Assembly (NCBI GenBank): GCA_016292255.1
Contig: JAEEZZ010000025.1
Span: forward strand, 1-64,000
DNA: 64,000 nucleotides
Reading direction: 5' to 3'
From: Oscillospiraceae bacterium
Lineage (GTDB): Bacteria > Bacillota > Clostridia > Oscillospirales > Oscillospiraceae
Numbering within the stretch: the first letter of the stretch is position 1; each line of letters begins with the position of its first letter. Shown here one piece after another: positions 1 to 10,308 of the stretch. The position numbers and the translations under genes were made by a program. The notes beneath the pieces were generated by a model that worked only from the letters and a program-made list of their open reading frames with translations, did not search any database and was not told where the DNA came from.

Positions 1-1603
<1,603 letters not shown>

Positions 1604-1613
1604 GTATATATAC

Positions 1614-1654
1614 CCGCGGGGCAGCCAGTTTTCTGGCTGCCCCGCGGATTTTTT
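1614..1654. terminator. Bidirectional terminator between glpK and gerA-like gene
   Basis: A perfect 15-bp stem (1614-1628 with 1633-1647) closes a TTTT loop and is followed by ATTTTTT. It sits 11 bp after the glpK stop and serves glpK. The convergent gene ends at 1681. Confidence 0.9.
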
Positions 1655-1656
1655 GC

Positions 1657-1685
1657 GGGCTATCCGCCCGCGCTGCGTCGCTACA
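1657..1685. repeat. Palindrome ending in GCTAC at gerA-like 3' end
   Basis: GCGGGC-TATCC-GCCCGC is followed by GCTGCGTCGCTAC. The CTA of this terminus is the TAG stop codon of the minus-strand gene. It resembles the GTAG/CTAC-ended palindromes elsewhere in the window, but the match is weaker. Confidence 0.4.
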
Positions 1686-3024
1686 TATAGCGATTCTTTA
1701 ACTCCGAGAACGGCGCCAAGTAGGCCCGGTCGAAGCTCTCCAGGCCGGAGAGGTGGACCAGGAGGGCCAGGAGGCCGAAGGTCAGGCCCCAGAGACCGGC
1801 CAGGGCCGCACAGACGGTGAGGGCGAAGCGGCAGAGGCGGATAGCGTCGGCAAAGCTCTTGCCCGGCAGGGCGAAGCCGCAGATCCCTGCCGCAGCCACT
1901 AAGATCAGGGCCGCCGGGGAGATCAGATTGGCCTCCACCGCAGCCGTGCCCACCACCAGGCCGCCGATGATGGACACCGGCTGGGACACGGCCTTGGGGG
2001 CGGAGAGCCCTGCCTCCTGCAGCAGCTCAAAGGCCGCCAGCAGGCCCAGGATCTCCAGCACCGTGGGGAAGGGCACCTTCTGCTTGCTCTCGATGATGGC
2101 CTCCAAAAGGGGCGTGGGCAGCATCTCCTGGTGGTATTCCGCCATAGCCACATAGAGGGCCGGCAGCAGCAGGGCGCAGGCCAGGGCCACCAGCCGCAGC
2201 AGCTTGAGGAAGCGGGCGGAGAGGTAGTCCGTATCCTTATCCTCGGCGGCCTCCAACAGATAGCCCAGATTCACCGGGGCCAGGTAGCCCACGGGGAGGC
2301 CGTCTACAAAGAGGCCCACCCGCCCCGCCAGCAGTCCGGCGGCGAATTTGTCGGTGCGCTCGGTGTATTGCAGCAGGGGGAAGGCTGTGCGCCGCTTCCC
2401 CGGCAGCACGTGCTCCACCGCGGCGGGGGTCAGCAGATCCTCCGTGTCGATGGAGGCCAGACGATGCTGCATCCGCCGCACCGTCTCCGGATCCGTGAGG
2501 CCCTCCAGCCAGAGCAGGCTCACCCCCGTGCGGCTCTCCCGGCCCACGGAGGTCTCCCAGAGCCGGAGCCGGGACGTCCGCAGATGGCGGCGCAGCAGGC
2601 CGGTATTCGTCCGGGCCGTCTCGGTGAAGGCGTCCTTGGGGCCCCGGGTGGTGCTCTCCACCTCCGGCTCCGAGGGGCCCCGCTTCTCCCCGGTCTTCGT
2701 CTCAAAGGCCGCGATCCCGGCCCCCGGCACGATCAGCAGGCAGAAGCCCGTCAGCAGCTTTTCCTCAGCCTCCGCCACATCCTCGCAGACCGCGGCCACA
2801 GCCGTCTGCGCGCCGGCGCTTACAGCCCGCTCCAGCAGGGCCCCCGGCAGGGGCCTGCCGGAGAGCTGCTCCAGGGGGCGGATCACCAGCTCCCCGATCT
2901 CGGAGCCGGACACCAGACCGTCCAGAAAGCAGAGGGTGCAGGCCGTCCCCGCGACGCTGAGCTCCCGGGCCGTGAAATCCGCCGCGTCGGCAAAGCGGGC
3001 GGATAATTCAGAAAAATAGTCCAT
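1681..3024 (-). CDS. GerA-family spore germination protein (GerAA/GerKA-type)
   Basis: Alpha subunit type of germinant receptor, which sits in the spore inner membrane with B and C subunits and triggers germination on nutrient binding. The 447-residue product has a soluble N-terminal half carrying the family block DGLVSGSEIGELVIRP near residue 35 and VGLFVDGLPVGYLAPVN near 245. A C-terminal membrane region with about five hydrophobic segments follows, including VPFPTVLEILGLLAAFELLQEAGL, a hallmark of the family. The start at 3024 (MDYFSELS) follows AAAAGGAGGCG; the longer frame upstream is AT-rich leader. It is somewhat short for GerAA proteins (about 480-550). No B or C subunit gene is adjacent; distant GerAB/GerAC-like remnants lie at 55.3-56.6 kb. 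Confidence 0.9.
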   Translation of the reverse strand: MDYFSELSARFADAADFTARELSVAGTACTLCFLDGLVSGSEIGELVIRPLEQLSGRPLPGALLERAVSAGAQTAVAAVCEDVAEAEEKLLTGFCLLIVPGAGIAAFETKTGEKRGPSEPEVESTTRGPKDAFTETARTNTGLLRRHLRTSRLRLWETSVGRESRTGVSLLWLEGLTDPETVRRMQHRLASIDTEDLLTPAAVEHVLPGKRRTAFPLLQYTERTDKFAAGLLAGRVGLFVDGLPVGYLAPVNLGYLLEAAEDKDTDYLSARFLKLLRLVALACALLLPALYVAMAEYHQEMLPTPLLEAIIESKQKVPFPTVLEILGLLAAFELLQEAGLSAPKAVSQPVSIIGGLVVGTAAVEANLISPAALILVAAAGICGFALPGKSFADAIRLCRFALTVCAALAGLWGLTFGLLALLVHLSGLESFDRAYLAPFSELKNRYM

Positions 3025-3132
3025 TGGGACGCCTCCTTTTGGAAAAGCTTGCCCGATCCGGGAAAAACTATTCCTGCGGCGGAAAAACAGCGGATTTTGT
3101 TGGGTTTTTTCCTGTATTTTTTCAAAAAAGTA

Positions 3133-3161
3133 TTGCATTTCTATATAAGATGTGCTATAAT
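3133..3161 (+). promoter_or_regulatory. Sigma-A type promoter for rimP-nusA-infB operon
   Basis: The -35 TTGCAT (3133-3138) and -10 TATAAT (3156-3161) are separated by 17 bp, with an extended -10 TG. This gives a leader of about 155 nt before rimP. Confidence 0.85.
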
Positions 3162-3288
3162 TGCACCGTTATTAGGGTAGGAAGTAGTTAGAGAGGCCGT
3201 CAAGCCTCTCTTTCTTAATGTAATATCCGATTTTCGATGCGTTTTTGGCCTGCGAAGGCAGGAAAGTCGGTGCCCCGGGGGACTGCGA

Positions 3289-3312
3289 TGGCGCACCGGT
3301 GTGCGCCGCTAC
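3289..3312. repeat. Dispersed palindrome GTGCGCC...CTAC, copy 1
   Basis: TGGCGCACCGGTGTGCGCC followed by GCTAC. The same element recurs at 20943-20995 (two copies) and 55245-55269. Here its CTAC end directly abuts the rimP ribosome binding site ACAGGAGG. Confidence 0.8.
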
Positions 3313-3322
3313 AGGAGGTTCT

Positions 3323-3778
3323 ATGAAAGTTACGGATCGGGTTTGGGGCTTTGCCCAGCCGGTGGTGGAGGCCCACGGCTGCTCCCTGTGGGACGTGGAA
3401 TACGTCCGGGAGGGCGGCGAATGGTTCCTGCGCCTGTATATCGACAAGGACGGCGGCGTAAATATCAACGACTGCGAGGCCATCTCCCGGGACATGGATC
3501 CCATTTTGGATCGGGAGGATCCCATCGAGGGCAGCTACCGCTTTGAGGTCTGCTCCGCCGGGCTTGAACGGCCTCTGAAACGGCCCTCCGACTTCGAGGC
3601 CTTCCTCGGCGCGGACGTGCTGGTGAAGCTCTACCGGCCCGTGAACGGCGTCCGGGAATACCCCTGCGTGCTGCGGGGCTACGACAACGGAGATATCACC
3701 GTGGAATACGGCGGTGAAACATTGACATTTCAGAAATCCCAGGTCGCGCTGGTGCGATTGCGTGTGGATTTTTCGTAA
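3323..3778 (+). CDS. rimP: Ribosome maturation factor RimP
   Basis: Cytoplasmic factor for 30S subunit maturation. The 151-residue product has the two-domain RimP layout: an N-terminal alpha/beta domain with LRLYIDKDGGVNINDCEAISRDMDPILD (residues about 35-62) and EVCSAGLERPLK (about 75-86), then a C-terminal SH3-like domain ending at KSQVALVRLRVDF. The start at 3323 is preceded by AGGAGG; the longer frame from 3245 runs through a palindromic repeat. It is the first gene of the operon, with nusA starting 18 bp after its stop, an order conserved in many bacteria. Confidence 0.95.
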   Translation: MKVTDRVWGFAQPVVEAHGCSLWDVEYVREGGEWFLRLYIDKDGGVNINDCEAISRDMDPILDREDPIEGSYRFEVCSAGLERPLKRPSDFEAFLGADVLVKLYRPVNGVREYPCVLRGYDNGDITVEYGGETLTFQKSQVALVRLRVDFS

Positions 3779-3796
3779 TTGCAGGAGGTTAGCACA

Positions 3797-4864
3797 ATGA
3801 ATCAGAATACAAGCACGGAAATTTTCGCCGCACTGCGGCAGCTGGAGCGGGATCGGGGCATTCCCGTGGAGTACATGACCGAGCGCATCACCCAGGCGCT
3901 TCTGGCCGCCTACAAAAAGGATCGGGTCGGCTATGTGGACAACGTCTTTGTGGAGCTCACCGAGAAGTCCCTCAAGATGTACGCCCAGAAGGAAGTGGTG
4001 GACGAGGTCCTGACCCCTGCCACCGAGATCCAGCTGGAGGCCGCCCGCCGGATCGAGCCCAACTGTGAGCTGGGCGATCTGGTCAACGAGGAGATCCAGA
4101 CCCAGGCCTTCGGCCGCATCGCCGCCCAGACCGCCAAGCAGGTCATCATCCAGGGCATCCGCGAGGCGGAGCACGGCATGATCTACGACAAGTTCTCCTC
4201 CAAGGAGCATGAGATCCTGACGGCCACCGTCTCCCGGGTGGACAACAACTCCGGCGACATCGCCGTCCGCATCGGCCAGGGCACCGACCGCACCGAGGCC
4301 TGGCTGACCCAGAGCGAGCAGGTACGGGGCGAGCGTTACCACGAGGGCGATCTGATCCGCATCTATGTGGTGGAGGTTCGCCGCAGCACCCGCGGGCCCC
4401 AGATCGTGGTCTCCCGCACCCACCCCGGCTTGGTGAAGCGGCTGTTTGAGCTGAACGTCCCCGAGATCGCCTCCGGCGAGGTGGAGATCAAATCCATCGC
4501 CCGGGAAGCGGGCTCCCGCTCCAAGCTGGCCGTCTACGCCGTGGACGAGAACCTGGATCCCGTGGGCACCTGTGTGGGCCCCCGGGGCACCCGTGTGGCC
4601 GCTGTGGTGGATGAGCTCCACGGCGAGAAGATGGACATCGTGGTCTGGAGCGAGGATCCCGCCAAGTTCGTGGCAGCTGCCCTGGCTCCCGCCGACGTGG
4701 TCAGCGTGACCATGGCCGAGGGCGAGAAGGCCTGCCGGGTCATCGTCCCCGACGATCAGCTCTCCCTTGCCATCGGCAAGGAGGGCCAGAACGCCCGCCT
4801 GGCCGCAAGACTGACGGGATATAAGATCGATATCAAGCCTGAGTCGCAAGCCAACGAAGAATGA
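3797..4864 (+). CDS. nusA: Transcription termination/antitermination factor NusA
   Basis: RNA polymerase-binding elongation factor that modulates pausing, termination and antitermination. The 355-residue product has an N-terminal polymerase-binding domain (about 1-125), an S1 RNA-binding domain (about 130-200, starting ILTATVSRVDNNSGDI) and tandem KH domains (about 205-345, with VGPRGTRV and AIGKEGQNARLAARLTGYKIDIK). It lacks the acidic C-terminal repeats of proteobacterial NusA, as usual for Gram-positives. The start follows GCAGGAGG. Its TGA stop (4862-4864) lies within the first unit of a tandem repeat array. Confidence 0.97.
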   Translation: MNQNTSTEIFAALRQLERDRGIPVEYMTERITQALLAAYKKDRVGYVDNVFVELTEKSLKMYAQKEVVDEVLTPATEIQLEAARRIEPNCELGDLVNEEIQTQAFGRIAAQTAKQVIIQGIREAEHGMIYDKFSSKEHEILTATVSRVDNNSGDIAVRIGQGTDRTEAWLTQSEQVRGERYHEGDLIRIYVVEVRRSTRGPQIVVSRTHPGLVKRLFELNVPEIASGEVEIKSIAREAGSRSKLAVYAVDENLDPVGTCVGPRGTRVAAVVDELHGEKMDIVVWSEDPAKFVAAALAPADVVSVTMAEGEKACRVIVPDDQLSLAIGKEGQNARLAARLTGYKIDIKPESQANEE

Positions 4865-4962
4865 AAATATGAAACTATGAAAATATGAAAATATTTCGGA
4901 GTTTTTCAAATTGCAATTTGAAAAACGCATTCATAGCCTCATAGTTTCATAGTTTCATAGTT
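4862..4962. repeat. Inverted short-tandem-array element between nusA and ylxR
   Basis: The left part is a run of TGAAAATA/TGAAACTA-type octamers (4862-4896). The centre is a 26-bp palindrome around CAAATTGCAATTTG (4901-4926). The right part is the inverted run TCATAGTT (4930-4962). The centre is identical to the one at 14267-14292. The element fills the gap between the nusA stop codon and the ylxR ribosome binding site. Confidence 0.8.
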
Positions 4963-4982
4963 CAGGAAAGGAGGGTTTCCGA

Positions 4983-5264
4983 ATGCCGAAGCACATTCCC
5001 GAGCGCCAATGTCTGGGCTGCCGGGAGATGAAGCCCAAGGCCGAGCTGGTGCGGGTGGTTCGATCCCCGGAGGGGACGGTAAGCCTGGATCTGCGGGGCA
5101 AGGCCCCGGGCCGGGGCGCTTACATCTGCCCCAGCGCGGACTGCCTGAAAAAGGCCCAGCGCTCCAAGGCTCTGAGCCGCAGTCTCGGCGTGGAGATCCC
5201 TCCGGCAATTTTTGAAGCGCTTGCCGCGCAGATGGAGGCAGCAGATGGAACAGACAACGGATAA
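4983..5264 (+). CDS. ylxR: YlxR family RNA-binding protein (DUF448)
   Basis: Small basic protein of the YlxR family, which is almost always encoded between nusA and infB and is thought to bind RNA or act as a nucleoid-associated regulator. The 93-residue product carries the family motifs ERQCLGCREMKPKAELVRVV (about 6-25) and GRGAYICPSADCLKKAQR (about 43-60). Translation starts at ATG after AGGAAAGGAGGG. Its end overlaps the start of the next gene by 20 bp, so the two are probably translationally coupled. Confidence 0.93.
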   Translation: MPKHIPERQCLGCREMKPKAELVRVVRSPEGTVSLDLRGKAPGRGAYICPSADCLKKAQRSKALSRSLGVEIPPAIFEALAAQMEAADGTDNG

Positions 5265-5634
5265 GGCCATCGGCCTGCTGGGGCTTGCCCGCAAGGCCGG
5301 AAAGCTGGAGACCGGAGAGGAGACCGTGGGCTCCCTGCTGCTGCAAAAGCGGGCGCGGCTGACCCTGCTGGCCGCAGACGCCGGAAGCGCCGTGGCCCGC
5401 AAGATGCACGGTCTGGCCGAGGGCACCCGCCAGCGGATCCTGGCGCTGCCCTACGATAAGCTGACCCTGGGTGCAGCCCTGGGAAAGCAAAGCGTCTCCG
5501 TGGCGGCATTTGCAGACGTTTCCATGGCCCTGGCCTTTGTCAAGGCCCTCCCCCCGGGCCTTGCAGCCCCTGAGCTTTTAGAGGATTTAGAGCGCCGCGT
5601 CGCCAGAGTCAAGGCGAAGCGGAAGAAGAATTGA
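5245..5634 (+). CDS. L7Ae-family RNA-binding protein YlxQ
   Basis: Member of the ribosomal L7Ae/L30e/YlxQ family, which binds kink-turn-type RNA. The 129-residue product begins [25 protein letters not shown], the standard start of the family, and ends in a basic tail RVKAKRKKN. Start 5245 is chosen over 5212 because GGAGG (5233-5237) is correctly spaced and homologous sequence begins there. The TGA stop lies inside a TGACAGTTG repeat unit. Confidence 0.9.
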   Translation: MEQTTDKAIGLLGLARKAGKLETGEETVGSLLLQKRARLTLLAADAGSAVARKMHGLAEGTRQRILALPYDKLTLGAALGKQSVSVAAFADVSMALAFVKALPPGLAAPELLEDLERRVARVKAKRKKN

Positions 5635-5670
5635 CAGTTGCGTGTTTTGCCGGCTGTCAACTGTCAGTTG
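5632..5670. repeat. Inverted repeat element between ylxQ and infB
   Basis: TGACAGTTG (5632-5640) is matched by inverted copies in 5655-5670 (CAACTGTCA at 5658-5666). This is a minimal version of the inverted array elements at other junctions of this operon, and again it begins on a stop codon. Confidence 0.65.
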
Positions 5671-5686
5671 TTTTGGAGGTGGCTAT

Positions 5687-8059
<2,373 letters not shown>

Positions 8060-8060
8060 G

Positions 8061-8103
8061 CGATACGGATATGGGCGGCGTTGTGCCGCCCATATCTGTA
8101 TCG
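8061..8103. repeat. Long hairpin at the left edge of the four-helix-bundle cassette
   Basis: An 18-bp stem with one mismatch (8061-8078 with 8086-8103), built on GATATGGGCGG/CCGCCCATATC, starts 2 bp after the infB stop. No T-run follows, so it is not a clear intrinsic terminator. It directly precedes the first ATGAAGTAT unit and may be part of the element. Confidence 0.65.
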
Positions 8104-8185
8104 CATGAAGTATTGCTGACGCGATATGAAGTATGCTCCGCATATGAAGTACGCAGGGCGTATGAAGTATCGCTTCGCAATATGA
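8104..8185 (+). repeat. Left ATGAAGTAT/mini-hairpin array
   Basis: Four units of ATGAAGTAT or ATGAAGTAC start at 8105, 8126, 8144 and 8162 (periods 21, 18, 18), plus a degenerate fifth (ATATGATT). Each spacer folds into a tiny hairpin, for example TATGC-TCC-GCATA, TACGC-AGG-GCGTA and ATCGC-TTC-GCAAT. The inverted counterpart lies at 8598-8662. Confidence 0.85.
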
Positions 8186-8207
8186 TTTCGGCGTGAGAGG
8201 AACGGAA

Positions 8208-8576
8208 ATGAGAGAAGATAAGCTGTCGGTTTTATCCATGCGTTTTTCAGTGGAGATTTTCCGACTGACGCAATGGCTGCAGAGCAGAAAGGAATACATC
8301 GTTTCCAACCAGCTTGGACGCAGTGGGCTTTCCATTGGCGCAAACATTCGGGAAGCGCAATACGCCCACAGCAAGCCGGATTTTATCGCAAAGCTGCAAA
8401 TCGCGTTGAAGGAAGCCAATGAATCCGGGTATTGGCTTGATCTGCTTCATGAGACAAACCTGCTCTCTGACGAAAACTACAAGCATCTTTCCGGCGCCTG
8501 CGGAGAGCTGCGGGCCATCTTGATCCATTCCATCAAAACCGCGAAGGCAAATGTGAATCATAAAGAATCCAGCTAA
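8208..8576 (+). CDS. Four-helix bundle protein (23S rRNA intervening-sequence protein family)
   Basis: The 122-residue all-alpha product carries family features: MRFSVEIFRLTQWL at the start, the block QLGRSGLSIGANIREAQYAHS near residues 37-55, KLQIALKEANESGYWLDLL, and a C-terminal helix ELRAILIHSIKTAKAN. The family (S23 protein, PF05635-type) includes proteins encoded in 23S rRNA intervening sequences and the Avd-like proteins of diversity-generating retroelements; known members form basic homopentameric barrels that bind nucleic acid. No reverse transcriptase or rRNA is here. The start at 8208 is preceded by GAGAGGAA; an in-frame start at 8193 is less likely. Base composition is lower in GC than infB and rbfA, which suggests acquisition. 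It is bracketed by inverted ATGAAGTAT arrays. Confidence 0.9.
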   Translation: MREDKLSVLSMRFSVEIFRLTQWLQSRKEYIVSNQLGRSGLSIGANIREAQYAHSKPDFIAKLQIALKEANESGYWLDLLHETNLLSDENYKHLSGACGELRAILIHSIKTAKANVNHKESS

Positions 8577-8589
8577 TTGAACGTCAATG

Positions 8590-8670
8590 TGCGAAGCATA
8601 CTTCATGTCGAAGACACTTCATATGCGAAGCACACTTCATATCTCCAACGGAGATACTTCATTCCTGACA
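8590..8670 (-). repeat. Right ATGAAGTAT/mini-hairpin array (inverted)
   Basis: Read on the minus strand, this is the same unit as on the left: ACTTCAT cores have CTTCAT at 8601, 8617, 8635 and 8657. Spacers are again hairpins: GTC-GAA-GAC, GC-GAA-GC and ATCTCC-AAC-GGAGAT. It ends just before the rbfA ribosome binding site. Confidence 0.85.
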
Positions 8671-8687
8671 TAAAAGGAGGCTTTACC

Positions 8688-9176
8688 ATGCCCTCAAATC
8701 GAATTGGCAGAATCAACGAGGAGATCCAGCGGGAGCTGTCTGACCTGCTGCGGACGGTGAAGGATCCCCGGGTGCAGAAGACGATGGTCTCCGTGACCCG
8801 GGTGGACACCACATCCGATCTGCGCTACGCCAAGGTCTTCGTCTCCGTCTATGACAAAGAACAGAGCAAGGAAGTCATGAAGGGGCTCAAGGCCGCGGGC
8901 GGCTACCTGCGCCATGAGCTGGCCAACCGGCTGAGTCTCCGCTACACGCCGGAGCTGGTGTGGACGGAGGATCACTCCATCACCTACGGCGCCCGGATCC
9001 TGGACATCCTCTCCACCCTGGACATCCCCAAGGACGAGGAGGAATCCCCTGTATGGGGCGGCGTCCACGACGCCCCGAGCTTTCCGCAGTCGGAAAGCTC
9101 CGGGATATCAGAACCGTCTGCCCCTGCGGAGAACGACGCGGAAGGGACATCTTTGGAAGGCGAGGAAGAACAGTGA
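8688..9176 (+). CDS. rbfA: Ribosome-binding factor A
   Basis: 30S maturation factor with a KH-type fold that acts on the 5' end region of 16S rRNA. The 162-residue product starts MPSNRIGRINEEIQRELSDLLR and contains VSVTRVDTTSDLRYAKVFVSV (about 32-52) and a family-typical end of the core, LVWTEDHSITYGARILDIL. A low-complexity acidic tail of about 45 residues follows, making it longer than the usual 115-130. Start 8688 follows AAAAGGAGG. The TGA stop overlaps the GTG start of nrnA (GTGA), indicating translational coupling. Confidence 0.95.
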   Translation: MPSNRIGRINEEIQRELSDLLRTVKDPRVQKTMVSVTRVDTTSDLRYAKVFVSVYDKEQSKEVMKGLKAAGGYLRHELANRLSLRYTPELVWTEDHSITYGARILDILSTLDIPKDEEESPVWGGVHDAPSFPQSESSGISEPSAPAENDAEGTSLEGEEEQ

Positions 9177-10183
9177 GCGTGCAGTTTTCCCTGGCGGAGG
9201 CCGCCGCGTTCCTGCGGGGCCATGACAACTATCTGATCCTCTCCCACCGTCGCCCGGATGGGGACACGGTGGGCTCCTGTGCTGCCCTCTGCCGGGGGCT
9301 CCGGGCCCTGGGCAAGACGGCCTGGCTCTACCCCAACCCCCAGTTTACGCCCCGATTCGCGCCGTATCTGGACGGCCTTGTAGGGTGGCCTGACCTCAGG
9401 CCGCCGTTCGGTGGGTGTTCAAACGAGGGAGGCGGCGGCCAGGGGTCTGGCCGCCCTACTGCCTGCGTAATCTCCTGCGACGTGGCCTCCCGGGGGCTGC
9501 TGCCCTTCGGGATGGAGGACGCCGCCGTGGAGCTGGCCCTGGATCACCACGGCACCAACGACGGCTTTGCCGCCCGGACCCACAGCGACGAGACCAGAGC
9601 CGCCTGCGGGGAGCTCATTCTGGAGCTGCTGTCCCTGCTGGGCGTCCGGCTGGACAAGGAGATGGGCGAGGCCCTCTACGTGGCCATCTCCACCGACACG
9701 GGCTGCTTCCGCTACACCAACGTCACCGCCGACACCTTCCGCTGCGCCGCCGCCTGCATGGACGCCGGAGCGGAGATCTTCCCCATCAACCGCGTCTTCT
9801 TTGAGGCCAAGCGCCGCCCGCGCCTGGCCCTGGAGGCCTGGCTGGTGGAGCACATGGAATACTTCGCCCAGGGCCGGGTGGCAGTCTCGGCCATTCCCCA
9901 GGCGCTGATGGAACGCCTGCAGCTCACCGAGGACGACATTGACGACATTTCCGGCTTCGGCCGCGCCATCGAAGGCGTGGATGTGGCCGTCATGCTTCGG
10001 GAGGTGGAGGGCGGCAAGGGGAAGATCTCCCTGCGCTGCAGCCCCGCCTTCAACGCCGCCGCGATCTGCGCCAAGCTGGGCGGAGGCGGTCACCCCGGCG
10101 CCGCCGGCGCCTCCGTAGAAGGCGGCATTCCAGCCGCCAGAACGGCCATTCTGAAGGCCATCGGGGAGGAAATAGAGCTGTAA
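9173..10183 (+). CDS. nrnA: DHH-family phosphoesterase NrnA (oligoribonuclease/pAp phosphatase)
   Basis: Bifunctional nanoRNase and pAp phosphatase type enzyme with DHH and DHHA1 domains. Metal-binding motifs are visible: ILSHRRPDGDTVGS near residue 20, LALDHHGTND near 120-128, and the C-terminal GGGGHPGAAG near 303. The GTG start at 9173 overlaps the rbfA stop and follows GAGGAAG; the gene cannot start earlier without lying inside rbfA. The product is 336 residues. Residues about 69-96 (VGWPDLRPPFGG...GSGRPTA) are not part of the normal fold. They are encoded by an inverted-repeat element inserted in frame just before the ISCDVAS strand. Confidence 0.9.
   Translation: MSVQFSLAEAAAFLRGHDNYLILSHRRPDGDTVGSCAALCRGLRALGKTAWLYPNPQFTPRFAPYLDGLVGWPDLRPPFGGCSNEGGGGQGSGRPTACVISCDVASRGLLPFGMEDAAVELALDHHGTNDGFAARTHSDETRAACGELILELLSLLGVRLDKEMGEALYVAISTDTGCFRYTNVTADTFRCAAACMDAGAEIFPINRVFFEAKRRPRLALEAWLVEHMEYFAQGRVAVSAIPQALMERLQLTEDDIDDISGFGRAIEGVDVAVMLREVEGGKGKISLRCSPAFNAAAICAKLGGGGHPGAAGASVEGGIPAARTAILKAIGEEIEL
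9380..9459. repeat. Inverted-repeat element inserted in frame inside nrnA
   Basis: The left terminus GTAGGGTGGCCTGACC (9380-9405 in full) pairs with the right terminus ending GGCCGCCCTAC (9431-9459), with a few mismatches over about 26 bp. The roughly 80-bp insert keeps the reading frame open and adds about 27 codons. It has the form of a small MITE-like or REP-like element. Confidence 0.75.
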
Positions 10184-10277
10184 ACGAAAAACAAATAACG
10201 AAAAATGAAAAACAATTTGAAATCCGTCGCGAAGCGACACCTCAGTTTTTCGTTCTGCCTTTTTCGTTTTTCGTTTT
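10184..10277. repeat. Inverted short-tandem-array element between nrnA and truB
   Basis: A left run of ACGAAAAAC-type units begins directly after the nrnA TAA. A centre follows with the hairpin GTCGC-GAA-GCGAC (10226-10238), then an inverted run of TTTTTCGTT units (10245-10277). Confidence 0.75.
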
Positions 10278-10308
10278 CCCAGCGATTACCCTTGACAAGG
10301 AGAATTCC

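Noticed and set aside
8061-8103. Intrinsic terminator after infB
   Set aside because: The hairpin is strong but has no T-run, and rbfA downstream has no promoter of its own that I could find. It is listed as a repeat instead.
8208-8576. Accessory (Avd) gene of a diversity-generating retroelement
   Set aside because: No reverse transcriptase gene, template repeat or variable repeat is present in the window, so only the protein family is shared.
8208-8576. 23S rRNA intervening sequence
   Set aside because: No rRNA sequence surrounds the gene; it lies between infB and rbfA.
8104-8670. CRISPR array
   Set aside because: Repeats are only about 9 bp, spacers are 7-15 bp and self-complementary, the two halves are inverted, and no cas genes are present.
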